A stretch of 64,000 nt of DNA from Acidobacteriaceae bacterium (GTDB lineage Bacteria > Acidobacteriota > Terriglobia > Terriglobales > Acidobacteriaceae), in NCBI GenBank assembly GCA_025462735.1, contig JAOAPC010000021.1, positions 1-64,000 on the forward strand, given 5' to 3'. Shown here piece after piece: positions 43,889 to 53,009 of this stretch. The notes under the pieces are model-generated. The model did no database searches and was not told the origin of the DNA. It saw only the letters and a list, made by a program, of their open reading frames with translations. Position 1 is the first letter of the stretch; every line of letters starts with the position of its first letter. Made by a program: the position numbers and the translations under genes.

Positions 43889-45595
43889 TTGACCCCCGCC
43901 ATTGAACCTCTTAAACTTTTGTCAGGGCTTGTTCTAGTAACCATCGTTCTAAAAACCATTTGTTTTCGGGGCCATGGTTTCATTGCGCCGCGCAATTCGC
44001 CGCGCCGGAGGGTTTCCCTGAGTTCTGCTTTCTCGACTTTCAAAAAAACGATTCTACTGGCCGTCCTCGCCACGCTGAGTTCTCGCATTAGCCTTGCGCA
44101 AAGCCCAGTTACGCTTGATACCAGCGAAGCCTTATTCACCGTCTTAAGCGCGATCAATATTTGTGGCTACGACGCTGAACTTGCGCCCGCAGACCCTGTT
44201 CGGATGGCTATTCGCGGCGAAATTGGTCACAACATTGAGACTTCCGAAGGTGCAAAAACCGCCGCCGACGCAGTGTGCTCGTTCTACCATGATCATCAAC
44301 AGAGAAATGACGCCCTCACCCTCTCGGAATACATCTCGCTTGGTCTTTATTTAAACCCGCCGCCGGCACTCTCGTTAAAAGCTAAGGAAGCGGACCTCCC
44401 GCCGGACGCAAGTGCGGTGCTTGGTCTGGTTCCGCTGCTGGGCAAGTTCTACACGGAAGTTGGAATTCACGATCTGTGGCAGCGCCATGCGGCGGCTTAC
44501 GCTGACCTGACCGACCGCTATCGCGCTGCGCTGTCGAAGATGATTTTCGATACAGAGTTGTATCTCAAGCTACCTTCGAACAGCTATCTGGGAAGGACGT
44601 TCACCATCTACGTTGAGCCCATGGGCGCGTCCTCGCAGACTAATGCTCGCAATTACAGTCTTGAGTATTACGTTGTCATAACTCCCGGCACAAACGTCGC
44701 ATTAAAGATGGCCCAGATTCGGCATGCGTATCTGCATTATTTGCTGGATCCGATGGTCGGAAAATTCGCCGGCAATTTTGTTTCGCTCGCTCCTTTAATG
44801 GATGCACTGAGGCTGGCGCCGATGGACGAAGCGTTCAAAGACGATGCCTCGTTGCTTGTGACTGAATGCGTGATCCGCGCAGTCGAGGCACGCACTCTCG
44901 CGGGTAGAAAAGCCAGCCAGCCCGAGCAGGATCAGGCTGTCGAACAGTCCATGTCTCAGGGCTTCGTGCTCACCCGGTACTTTTACGAAAAGCTGATTCC
45001 TTTTGAGAAGGACAATATTGGATTCCGGAATGCCTTGCCAGCGATGATCGGCGGCATTGATGTTCGCAAGCAGGTCAAGGAAACTTCACAGATCCAATTC
45101 GCCAGCGTGTCCGATCCGGAAGTTCTGCACCTCGCACGCCCCAAGGAAGGCAAGCTCCTGAGCACCGCAGAGGAGCGCCTGTCCGCCGGGGATTCGGCGA
45201 CCGCCGAAAGACTTGCCAAACAGGCGCTAGCGGAAAAAACCGAAGATCCCGGTCGTGCACTTTTTATTCTGGCGCAGATTTCTTTAAACAAAAATATTGA
45301 CGGCGCACGCAATTACTTTGAACAGGCATTGCAGGCCACCAGCGAGCCTACAGTTGTGGCCTGGTCACATATTTATCTCGGACGAATTTTTGATCTTCAA
45401 GACGATGAGGCGGGCGGCCCGCTGCGCGCGCAAGCCGTAGCACATTACAAAGCTGCCGAGGGCGCCAGCGAGTCATTGCCCGCAGCCAAAGCGGCCGCCG
45501 AACAAGGATTGCAAAAGCCTTACGAGCCGCCCGACAATGCCAAAGACAAAGATACAGAAGATAAAAACTCGAACCCGGACGGCCAGAGCAAGTGA
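43889..45595 (+). CDS. Secreted protein with HxxxH motif and C-terminal TPR-like repeats
   Basis: The frame of up to 568 aa opens at TTG 43889. An in-frame CTG at 44018 has a better ribosome binding site (GGAGGG, spacing 5 nt) and gives a clean signal peptide SAFSTFKKTILLAVLATLSS, so the protein may be 525 aa. Near residue 290 there is RHAYLHYLLDP, an HxxxH metal-site-like motif. The final third has TPR-like helices (ERLSAGDSATAERLAKQALA) and an acidic tail. It may be a peptidase-like protein, but no catalytic Glu adjoins the motif. It is followed 46 bp later by the next secreted TPR gene. Confidence 0.65.
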   Translation: MTPAIEPLKLLSGLVLVTIVLKTICFRGHGFIAPRNSPRRRVSLSSAFSTFKKTILLAVLATLSSRISLAQSPVTLDTSEALFTVLSAINICGYDAELAPADPVRMAIRGEIGHNIETSEGAKTAADAVCSFYHDHQQRNDALTLSEYISLGLYLNPPPALSLKAKEADLPPDASAVLGLVPLLGKFYTEVGIHDLWQRHAAAYADLTDRYRAALSKMIFDTELYLKLPSNSYLGRTFTIYVEPMGASSQTNARNYSLEYYVVITPGTNVALKMAQIRHAYLHYLLDPMVGKFAGNFVSLAPLMDALRLAPMDEAFKDDASLLVTECVIRAVEARTLAGRKASQPEQDQAVEQSMSQGFVLTRYFYEKLIPFEKDNIGFRNALPAMIGGIDVRKQVKETSQIQFASVSDPEVLHLARPKEGKLLSTAEERLSAGDSATAERLAKQALAEKTEDPGRALFILAQISLNKNIDGARNYFEQALQATSEPTVVAWSHIYLGRIFDLQDDEAGGPLRAQAVAHYKAAEGASESLPAAKAAAEQGLQKPYEPPDNAKDKDTEDKNSNPDGQSK

Positions 45596-45641
45596 TCTCG
45601 AATTTGGATACCGGCCTCGCTTGCAATCTTAGGAGAGTGGA

Positions 45642-46553
45642 GTGAAGACAGCGGCAGTGCTGTTTACAGTGCTGGCGGCGACCGTCCTGGCTGCACAATC
45701 GCAGTCTCAGCCGCCAGCGCAATCCAACCCGCCGCAAGCAGGGACCCCGAGTAGCGGCAGGCCTCCAGTTCATACAAAAACGAGAGAAGAATACAAGGCA
45801 TATCAGGCCGCCGTCGCCAACGAGCAAAATGCTGGCGCGATGGAAAAGGCTGCTGATGATTTCGCGGCGAAATTCCCCGACAGTGAAGTGCGCGTCCTTC
45901 TTTACCGAACGGCGATGAGCAGCTATCAAAACGCCGGCAACCCGCAAAAGATGATGGACGTGGGACTAAAAGTTTTGGCTATCGATAAAGACGATCCTGA
46001 GGCTCTGGTCGGCATTGCGGAAGTCCTCGAAGAGCGCACCGGGCCTACAGACCTGGATCGCCAGCAGCGCTCAGAGCAAGTGGTCGATTATGCGACGCAC
46101 GCCCTCAAAACTCTAGACACCGATTTAGTCGTCCCCGCTGGAACTTCGCCCGACAGAGTTGATGCTTATAAGAAATATCTTCGCTCGACGGCGCTCGCAA
46201 TCGTTGGAACCATCTATTACAAGCAGGAGCACTATCCTGAGGCGGAAGCCAAGCTGCGTAATGCCATTGATGCCGACGCTGCGAATCCAGACCCGGTGGT
46301 TGTTTTGCGTCTTGCGCTTGCGCTCGATCAACAAAAGAAATACACCGACGCCCTGGAGCAGGCGAACCATGCCGTTGAATTAACGCAAGAAGGCACGGAT
46401 CTGGGCAGGATGGCGAGGAACGAGCGTGACCGGTTAATAGGGCAAATAGGCGGCGCGACGCCCGCAGTCCCCCCAGCGAGTCCGAATCAGGCCGCTCCTA
46501 AAACCAGTGTACCGCCCAATCAAGGCGCTCCTGTTTTCGTACCCAGCCACTGA
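45642..46553 (+). CDS. Secreted TPR-repeat protein
   Basis: The 303-aa protein starts at GTG 45642 (AGGAGAG upstream). A signal peptide VLFTVLAATVLAAQ is followed by a Pro/Gln-rich stretch. About five helical hairpins of TPR type follow (AMEKAADDFAAKFPDSEVRV, AIVGTIYYKQEHYPEAEAKL, ALALDQQKKYTDALEQANHA). The tail is Pro-rich and disordered. It would act as a periplasmic scaffold. It is 46 bp after the preceding secreted TPR gene and 18 bp before rnc, so these may be one transcript. Confidence 0.78.
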   Translation: MKTAAVLFTVLAATVLAAQSQSQPPAQSNPPQAGTPSSGRPPVHTKTREEYKAYQAAVANEQNAGAMEKAADDFAAKFPDSEVRVLLYRTAMSSYQNAGNPQKMMDVGLKVLAIDKDDPEALVGIAEVLEERTGPTDLDRQQRSEQVVDYATHALKTLDTDLVVPAGTSPDRVDAYKKYLRSTALAIVGTIYYKQEHYPEAEAKLRNAIDADAANPDPVVVLRLALALDQQKKYTDALEQANHAVELTQEGTDLGRMARNERDRLIGQIGGATPAVPPASPNQAAPKTSVPPNQGAPVFVPSH

Positions 46554-46571
46554 CGCGGAAAGTCTTTTGCA

Positions 46572-47351
46572 ATGTTGACCTCAAACATCAGAGAATTGGC
46601 GAGCCTGGAAGAATCCATCGGTCACGTGTTTTCTTCGCCCGAATTGCTCGAACGCGCCCTGACTCACAGCTCCCAAGCCAGAGAAGCGGAAATGCTACGT
46701 CCCGGGTCAGGCGAGCGCACCCGCGACAATGAGCAACTGGAATTTTTGGGCGATGCGGTGCTGGGGCTGGTGACCACTGAGGAACTGTTCCGCCGCTTTC
46801 CAGAATTCAGCGAGGGGCAGCTCTCAAAATTACGCGCACACCTTGTTAGCAAGAACCATTTGATCCGCGTAGCCGAACAACTCCAACTAGGAAAGTATCT
46901 GCGACTTGGGCGCGGCGAGGAAAAAAGTGGAGGCCGCAACAAGGCGGCGCTGTTGGTCGACGCTCTGGAGGCGGTCCTCGGCGCCGTTTTTATGGATGCA
47001 GGGCTCGAACCCGCCCGCGCACTTATACTGCGGCGCATTGTTTTACCGGAGCTTGAAGAATTCGTTTCCACTGGCAGAGCGGCGAAGGTCACAGATTACA
47101 AATCGGCGCTGCAGGAGACGCTGCAAGCGACGGCGCGGCCCCAGCCAGCTTACGTCCTCGTGAAGGAGTCTGGCCCGGAGCACCAGAAAACATTCACCAT
47201 CGAAGCGCGATTGCTGGCGCTTGGAAGCGGCCAAGTTGAATTCGTTGGACGTGCAGAAGGCCCCACCAAGAAAAACGCCGAGCAGGAAGCCGCACGACAA
47301 GTGCTGGAGCATCTCGCTTCACTGCCATCCGGCAATGGAGTCCCCCGTTGA
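46572..47351 (+). CDS. rnc: Ribonuclease III
   Basis: This 259-aa endonuclease cleaves double-stranded RNA, maturing rRNA precursors. The nuclease domain has the signature NEQLEFLGDAVLGLVTTEEL (about 54-73) and the conserved EAVLGAVFMDAG second acidic site. The C-terminal dsRNA-binding domain runs from DYKSALQETLQATARP to KKNAEQEAARQVLEHL. Length is as usual (220-260 aa). The last codons overlap the next gene's TTG start, and the rnc-lepB order is a well-known bacterial arrangement. Confidence 0.96.
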   Translation: MLTSNIRELASLEESIGHVFSSPELLERALTHSSQAREAEMLRPGSGERTRDNEQLEFLGDAVLGLVTTEELFRRFPEFSEGQLSKLRAHLVSKNHLIRVAEQLQLGKYLRLGRGEEKSGGRNKAALLVDALEAVLGAVFMDAGLEPARALILRRIVLPELEEFVSTGRAAKVTDYKSALQETLQATARPQPAYVLVKESGPEHQKTFTIEARLLALGSGQVEFVGRAEGPTKKNAEQEAARQVLEHLASLPSGNGVPR

Positions 47352-48106
47352 ACCTGGTTCGCAAGCACGCAGAACGTCGCTCCGGCTGGCCAGAGTCGTT
47401 GCAGTCCCTCCTGGGGACGGTTGTGATCGCAGTGTTTGTGGTGAGTTTCATCGTGCAGGCGTTCCAAATTCCTTCAGAGTCGATGGAGAACACTCTGCTG
47501 ACAGGCGATTACCTGCTGGTGGACAAATTGCACTTCGGAGACGACGGTTTCTGGAGCCATTTTCTGCCGTACCGGAAGGTTGAACGCGGCGACATTGTGG
47601 TATTCCATTACCCGGTGCATCCCAGCGAGCATTTCGTGAAGCGAGTCATCGGAATTCCCGGCGACCGCATCCGCTTGATTAATCGCCAAGTGTACGTGAA
47701 CGGGTCCCCTATGGTGGAACCCTACGCCCGTTATTCGCGGCCGCATGATGGCGGTCCCGAATCCATGTTCCGCGACGATTTTCCGCGCGTCGATCTCCCG
47801 GTTGCCGGATTGAACGGAGGCTGGTGGCTGGAGATGAGAAAGCTGGTAGACAACGGCCAGTTGATAGTGCCGGAAGACAGCTATTTCGTGATGGGCGACA
47901 ATCGCGACGATTCCCTGGACAGCCGCTATTGGGGATTCGTGCCCAAAGAAAATATCGTTGGACGGCCGCTGGTAATCTACTGGTCCATGCGCAGTCAGGA
48001 AGCAGTTGACTCGTCCGACGGCAACAAACTGGCCCGCTTCGTCTATGCTATGAGTCACTTGGTGCAGATCACCCGCTGGGACCGTGCTTTGCGGCTGGTT
48101 CGGTAA
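47348..48106 (+). CDS. lepB: Signal peptidase I (copy 1)
   Basis: This 252-aa inner-membrane protease removes Sec and Tat signal peptides. One N-terminal helix (LLGTVVIAVFVVSFIVQAF) leads into the catalytic motif IPSESMENTL, with nucleophile S45 and general base K98 in EHFVKRVIGIPGD. The C-terminal box MGDNRDDSLDSRYWGF is intact. The start is TTG 47348, overlapping the rnc stop. It is an active-site-complete paralogue of the next gene, and the pair is tandem. Confidence 0.95.
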   Translation: MNLVRKHAERRSGWPESLQSLLGTVVIAVFVVSFIVQAFQIPSESMENTLLTGDYLLVDKLHFGDDGFWSHFLPYRKVERGDIVVFHYPVHPSEHFVKRVIGIPGDRIRLINRQVYVNGSPMVEPYARYSRPHDGGPESMFRDDFPRVDLPVAGLNGGWWLEMRKLVDNGQLIVPEDSYFVMGDNRDDSLDSRYWGFVPKENIVGRPLVIYWSMRSQEAVDSSDGNKLARFVYAMSHLVQITRWDRALRLVR

Positions 48107-48128
48107 ACATTCAGAAAAGAGGACGAGA

Positions 48129-48893
48129 TTGGCGACGAAAGAGAACAAGGAAGAAAAACCGCGCGAGACTACGGTCGAATTCTTAGCGTCACTTGCGGGA
48201 GTGCTGGTCACTGGCCTCTTCATTATTACTTTCATCTTGCAGGCTTTTGAGATTCCGTCCGCGTCGATGGAGAACACCCTACTGATCGGTGATCACGTGT
48301 TCGTCAATCGCGTTCAATTTGCGCCAGCAAGCCATTGGATCCAACCGATCGTTCCTTACACGCAAATCCACCACGGCGATATTGTCGTCTTTCTTTCCCC
48401 GGCCGAATCGGACCTCTACGTGGTAAAGCGAATCATCGGAGTTCCCGGTGATCGAATTCACCTGCGCGACGGCGTGGTTTATCGCAATGGGCAAAAACTG
48501 GACGAACCATATGTCCTGAATACTGGATTTAACCCGTATGATCCGTATCGCGATAATTTTCCCAACGTGCCGCCTTCGGACTACAGCAATGTGACTTCGG
48601 AATGGAAACTAATTATGCCGCAGCACATTGACAACGCCGATCTTGTCGTTCCACCCGACAGCTACTTCGCCATGGGCGACCACCGCGATGTCAGCTACGA
48701 CAGTCGGTACTGGGGTTTTATTCCCAAGGACAACGTCATTGGGCGGCCCATGTTCATTTATTGGTCCTTTCAAACGCCACCTGATCAATATCTTCAGAAA
48801 AGCATGGGCGACCGGGTTGGGTTCCTGGGGCACGTGGTGCTGCACTTTTTTGACATGACACGCTGGAAACGCACTTTCAAGGTAGTTCGTTGA
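48129..48893 (+). CDS. lepB: Signal peptidase I (copy 2)
   Basis: This 254-aa paralogue of the preceding gene has a helix LAGVLVTGLFIITFILQAF, IPSASMENTL with nucleophile S46, and K100 in YVVKRIIGVPGD. The C-terminal box is MGDHRDVSYDSRYWGF. I place the start at TTG 48129 with AGAGGACGAG upstream; an in-frame TTG at 48084 would overlap the first copy. The two enzymes have different periplasmic loops, so they may have different substrates. The gene ends overlapping the AsmA-like gene. Confidence 0.94.
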   Translation: MATKENKEEKPRETTVEFLASLAGVLVTGLFIITFILQAFEIPSASMENTLLIGDHVFVNRVQFAPASHWIQPIVPYTQIHHGDIVVFLSPAESDLYVVKRIIGVPGDRIHLRDGVVYRNGQKLDEPYVLNTGFNPYDPYRDNFPNVPPSDYSNVTSEWKLIMPQHIDNADLVVPPDSYFAMGDHRDVSYDSRYWGFIPKDNVIGRPMFIYWSFQTPPDQYLQKSMGDRVGFLGHVVLHFFDMTRWKRTFKVVR

Positions 48894-51400
48894 AGAAGTT
48901 CCGCTCCAAACCCGTAATCGGTCTAACGCTGCTGCTTTTGCTGGCGCTATTTGTCGTGCGACCGCAAGTGGGGCTTCTGCACCGAAAAGTGGCGGAGTCC
49001 CTCAGCATAGAACTTGGCCGGCGGGTTGAGATAGCCGCAGTTCACATCCGCTTCCTGCCTCGGCCCGGGCTGAAACTTAAAAACCTGACAATTCACGACA
49101 ACTCTGAATTCGGCGCCGAGCCGCTTGTTCGCTCCACCGATGTAGCGGCATGGCTTCGTGTGAGTTCGCTGCTTCGCGGACGAATCGAGATTTCCAGCCT
49201 GAACTTGAGCGATGCCAGCCTCAATTTGAGCCGCAACTCCGAAGGCAAGTGGAATTTCGAGGAACTGGTCGAGCGCGCTTCAAAGAGTTCCGCTGCACCC
49301 ACTACGGCCGGCAAAACCGAACCGCGCCGGAAATTTCCTTATATCGAGGCAGGGCGCGCTCGGATCAACTTCAAAAACGGCATGGAAAAAACTCACTTCG
49401 CTCTCACCAATGCCGATTTCGCGCTGTGGCAGGAATCAGAGAACCAGTGGGGCATGCGCCTGCGGGCCAGTCCAATCCGAACCGATGCCAATCTGACTGA
49501 CACCGGCGTTATCACTGTCAACGGAATTTGGCAGAGATCGGCTGTGCTTAACGACACTCCGCTCCAATTTTCGCTGCAGTGGAAACAGGCGCAGATCGGG
49601 CAGGTTTCCATACTGGTTTTGGGAACTGACCAGGAATGGCGTGGCAGCGTGACCCTTTCGAGCACTTTGGCCGGGACACTAGGACACTTAAAGATTACGA
49701 GTAACGCATCTATTGATCAGCTCCGCCGGCAAAATATCCCCGCCGACAGAGATTTCAACGTCGCCGCTCAATGCGCAGCGGAATACAACTCCGATCGGCG
49801 AGCTCTGCGGAATTTGGATTGCACCGCCCCCTCGGGCAATGGAACCTTGGAGATGAAGGGCAGCGCTGTCGGTATTCCGTTCTCATCTTACGAGCTGAAG
49901 CTTCTTGCAAAAGATGTGCCTGTGCAGTCTGCTCTGGAATTGATCCGCCACGTGAATCAAACGGTTCCCAGGGACTTGAGTGCTACTGGCATCATGGACT
50001 TTGCATTTTCATTGGGGCGAAGCGGTCCTTCCGTAGCGCCACAGTTAAAAGGGCAAGGCGAAGCCAACAAAGTACGTCTACGCTCTCAGGTTGGAACTGA
50101 ATTGCTGCTGGGCCGAGTTCCTTTCGCACTGCTCACGTCCGCTTCAACTATCAGGGATTCAACATCGCAAGGGATCTCAGCGCTGCCGGATTTTCCCAAG
50201 TTAGAGATTGGCCAAATTGATGTTCCCCTGGGTAGGCCTACTCCGGTTCAGGCTCAGATCTCCATTTCTCGTTCCGGTTACACTGCTTCCCTGCACGGTG
50301 AAGCTGGGCTCAAGCGCTTGCTGCAAGCCGCTCAGATGTTAAGGATTCCGGCGCCGCTGGTCGTCGCCGAGGGAAGTTCGAACTTCGATTTCAATTTGAG
50401 GGGAGCATGGGATCTGGCGACCCCAAGTCTCAGCGGCACCGCACAACTTCATTCTGTTCATGCTCAGGTGCGCGGGCTCAATTCGCCACTTCAGATCCGC
50501 CGCGCAGATCTGGTAATCGACGCAGACTCGGTGCGCGTAAAAAATTTGGAAGCCATGGCCGGGGAGTCAACCTGGCATGGCTCTGTGCTGATTCCGCGTC
50601 CCTGCGCGGCCCCGGAATCATGTCAGTTCCAATTCCATCTGAGGTCACCCGAAGCCAGCGCCGTGGTTTTGAACCGTTTATTCAATCCCCTGGCAGTGAA
50701 GCGCCCCTGGTACCGGCTCCTGGGGCTTGGCAGCTCTTCTAATTCGTTCTTTTTAAAAACGATCGCTGCTGGATCAATCGCGATCGACAAGTTGCATTTG
50801 GGAAACGCGGTGTGCACTCGATTCTCCACCGATGTAGATTTAGAGAAAGGTAAAGTCTCGCTCGCAAACGTCCGCGGCAGCCTGTTTGGCGGGCAAATCG
50901 CAGCAATCTGGAAAGCTGATTTCTCAGTGCGCCCGCCGACGTACTCCGGCAGTGGCAGCTTAGACGATATATCGCTCGCGTCCGTTGCCGGCCTTATGCG
51001 AAGCGAGTGGATCGATGGTTCGGGCTCCGCGAACTACCGCTTCAAAGCAGCAGGTTGGAACATTCAGGAGTTGCTGGATGAAGCCGAATTGAACGCTAGC
51101 TTCAATATTAAGGACGGCGTCTTTCCGCACGTTGTGCTCACCGAAAATGCCGAACCGCTTAGCGCAAGCGTTTTTTCCGGACAACTCGATCTTCATCAAG
51201 GCAATTTTTCTTTGGACGACACGGAACTCGTTACCGCGGACGGGGTTTTCAATGTCAGCGGCACAGCTTCTCTTGCAGGCGCCTTGGATTTAAAAATGAC
51301 TCGAGAAAATTCCACTGGGTACAATGTTTCCGGCACGCTGGATCAGACTCGCGTCTCACCCATCACAAACCCACCGACCCAGGCCGCGCTGAAACCGTGA
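48890..51400 (+). CDS. AsmA-family protein
   Basis: This 836-aa protein has an N-terminal transmembrane helix (VIGLTLLLLLALFVVRP). The AsmA-type start ALSIELGRRVEIAAVHIRF-like and LKNLTIHDNSEF regions follow, then a very long beta-rich domain. AsmA-like proteins bridge the inner membrane and periplasm and are linked to lipid transport to the outer membrane. The start is TTG 48890, overlapping the signal peptidase stop. The final region (GTASLAGALDLKMTRENSTG) fits the AsmA_2 C-terminal domain. The next gene starts 4 nt before this stop, so coupling is tight. Confidence 0.85.
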   Translation: MKKFRSKPVIGLTLLLLLALFVVRPQVGLLHRKVAESLSIELGRRVEIAAVHIRFLPRPGLKLKNLTIHDNSEFGAEPLVRSTDVAAWLRVSSLLRGRIEISSLNLSDASLNLSRNSEGKWNFEELVERASKSSAAPTTAGKTEPRRKFPYIEAGRARINFKNGMEKTHFALTNADFALWQESENQWGMRLRASPIRTDANLTDTGVITVNGIWQRSAVLNDTPLQFSLQWKQAQIGQVSILVLGTDQEWRGSVTLSSTLAGTLGHLKITSNASIDQLRRQNIPADRDFNVAAQCAAEYNSDRRALRNLDCTAPSGNGTLEMKGSAVGIPFSSYELKLLAKDVPVQSALELIRHVNQTVPRDLSATGIMDFAFSLGRSGPSVAPQLKGQGEANKVRLRSQVGTELLLGRVPFALLTSASTIRDSTSQGISALPDFPKLEIGQIDVPLGRPTPVQAQISISRSGYTASLHGEAGLKRLLQAAQMLRIPAPLVVAEGSSNFDFNLRGAWDLATPSLSGTAQLHSVHAQVRGLNSPLQIRRADLVIDADSVRVKNLEAMAGESTWHGSVLIPRPCAAPESCQFQFHLRSPEASAVVLNRLFNPLAVKRPWYRLLGLGSSSNSFFLKTIAAGSIAIDKLHLGNAVCTRFSTDVDLEKGKVSLANVRGSLFGGQIAAIWKADFSVRPPTYSGSGSLDDISLASVAGLMRSEWIDGSGSANYRFKAAGWNIQELLDEAELNASFNIKDGVFPHVVLTENAEPLSASVFSGQLDLHQGNFSLDDTELVTADGVFNVSGTASLAGALDLKMTRENSTGYNVSGTLDQTRVSPITNPPTQAALKP

Positions 51401-51972
51401 GAAAACAATTCTTTGCGTTTTGCATGTTGCTGTCCTGCCTAACGTTTGCTGTGGCCGGCGAGTCCAACTCTCACGACCTTGCGTCAATGGAGCGAAAGCT
51501 CAACCACATCGAAGCCAACGGACGCTCACCACACCCGGACGCGACCCCAACAGTCTTCACCGAACCGGAAGTGAATGCCTATCTCGGATCTGATAACGTT
51601 CGCCTGCCCGCGGGAGTGCAGTCGGTAAAACTGGAAGGCGAAGCCGGAATCATAACCGGAAAATCCCGCGTGGATTTCGACCGCATTCGCGAGGGATCGC
51701 ACTCGTCAAACCCGCTCCTTTCCGTTTTCAGCGGTGTTCATGATGTCGTGGTCGTGGCACATGCTCATGGGGCAGGCGGAATCGGCTACGTGCAGGTCGA
51801 TTCGGTGTCGATCGATAACATTGAAGTCCCGCGTTTCGTGCTCCAGTTGTTCGTTGACAAGTTTCTGAAGCCCAAATATCCGGAATTAGGTTTGGATTCG
51901 CAATTCAAGCTTCCCAATCATATCGACACCGCGACCGTGGGCCACCGCGAGCTCACCGTCACGCAGAAGTAA
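51397..51972 (+). CDS. Secreted protein of unknown function
   Basis: The 191-aa protein starts at GTG 51397, overlapping the AsmA-like stop by 4 nt. It has a signal peptide (MRKQFFAFCMLLSCLTFAVAG). The body has a beta-rich pattern with VKLEGEAGIITGKSRVDFD and VVVVAHAHGAGGIGYVQVD. These alternating strand patterns recall SMP/DUF2993-like lipid-binding domains, but this is inference only. Coupling with an AsmA-like gene supports an outer-membrane or lipid-related role. Confidence 0.65.
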   Translation: MRKQFFAFCMLLSCLTFAVAGESNSHDLASMERKLNHIEANGRSPHPDATPTVFTEPEVNAYLGSDNVRLPAGVQSVKLEGEAGIITGKSRVDFDRIREGSHSSNPLLSVFSGVHDVVVVAHAHGAGGIGYVQVDSVSIDNIEVPRFVLQLFVDKFLKPKYPELGLDSQFKLPNHIDTATVGHRELTVTQK

Positions 51973-52016
51973 GCGCTGAAATCGAAGCCGAGAAAACAAT
52001 AGTTTAAGAGCAGTCG

Positions 52017-52054
52017 TCCTCTTACTTCGTGTACCTTAGTCTCCTTAGTGGTTA
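52017..52054. repeat. Degenerate CCTCNGTG-type repeat unit, copy 1
   Basis: GTGTACCTTAGTCTCCTTAG at 52029-52048, followed by TGGTTAAC, matches the pattern of the repeat near 56501 (GTGTACCTCAGTGCCCTCTG then TGGTTAA). Period is about 10 bp (CTC.GTG-like words). It lies in the gap before the LbetaH acyltransferase gene and has decayed at several positions. Confidence 0.55.
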
Positions 52055-52086
52055 ACGCCTTCCGTTCGAACCGTCGAGGCCTAACG

Positions 52087-52878
52087 ATGTCGAAATACGA
52101 ATATCGCAACCTTCAGCCCACGCCCGAAGCTCAGAAAGATTTCCTCCAATGGATTGAGCGCCTGTATTCCGAATTCGCGAACAAAGATCCGGAGCACCGC
52201 AGCGATGTAGTTCGCGATACATTGCATGAAATTTATCTCGGACGGCCATACGCGCATCCAGAGGGCGGTTTGGCGCAGCGCTCCCTCGTACATGGTTTCG
52301 ATCCCCGCAACTCCACGCTGGAACCGGAGTATTACGGCGATATCGATGCCGCCAAGTACGCGGAGCGCAAACCGCTGATCTGGTTTTGGATGATGTACGA
52401 CCGCTCGCCGCTAGGCTTGAACCATTGGCTCGGATTCAGAATGCGGGCCATGTTGGCGCGTCATGTTTTTAAATACTGCGGCAAGAACGTCAAGATTTTT
52501 CACGGCGTAGAAATTTCGTTCGGCTACAACCTAACGGTGGAAGACAATTGCACCATTCACAAGTATGTTCTGCTCGACGACCGAGGTGAACTCATCATTC
52601 ACGAGGGCAGTTCAATTTCTGATTACGCGAACGTCTATACCCATTCTCACGATTTGAATGATGGCATGATCATCTCCAACCACAAGACGGAGATTGGGCC
52701 TCGCGCCCGCGTGACTTACCATGCGACTGTGCTGAGCGGCGTGAGTGTCGGCGAGCACGGAATGGTCGGCTCGATCGGCGTGGCATCGAAGGACGTTCCG
52801 CCGTATCACGTCGTGGCGGGCGTGCCGGCAAAAACCATCAAGGTAAAGACCATCGCTCCGCCCCAAAAACCCGAGTAG
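52087..52878 (+). CDS. LbetaH (hexapeptide-repeat) acyltransferase
   Basis: The 263-aa protein starts at ATG 52087 (MSKYEYRN); an in-frame GTG or ATG-like start 39 nt upstream lies within a dispersed repeat and is not used. The N-terminal half is helical and hydrophilic (about 1-100). The C-terminal half has hexapeptide-repeat beta-helix text: VEISFGYNLTVEDNCTIHKY, GELIIHEGSSISDYANVYTH and TVLSGVSVGEHGMVGSIGVA. The VAGVPAKTIKVK ending is standard for CoA-dependent O-acetyltransferases. It may modify a glycan or lipid headgroup. No neighbour names the substrate. Confidence 0.85.
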   Translation: MSKYEYRNLQPTPEAQKDFLQWIERLYSEFANKDPEHRSDVVRDTLHEIYLGRPYAHPEGGLAQRSLVHGFDPRNSTLEPEYYGDIDAAKYAERKPLIWFWMMYDRSPLGLNHWLGFRMRAMLARHVFKYCGKNVKIFHGVEISFGYNLTVEDNCTIHKYVLLDDRGELIIHEGSSISDYANVYTHSHDLNDGMIISNHKTEIGPRARVTYHATVLSGVSVGEHGMVGSIGVASKDVPPYHVVAGVPAKTIKVKTIAPPQKPE

Positions 52879-53009
52879 AGGCAGAATACCTAGTCGCCGC
52901 GAGTACAGGTTCGCGGCACCAGTCTTGCATGTTAGTATCGAGTTCTAGCAACATCCTGCGGTTTCTCGAGCAGCCCAGTGCGCTGACCAGACCGCTTATT
53001 AAATCAGGA

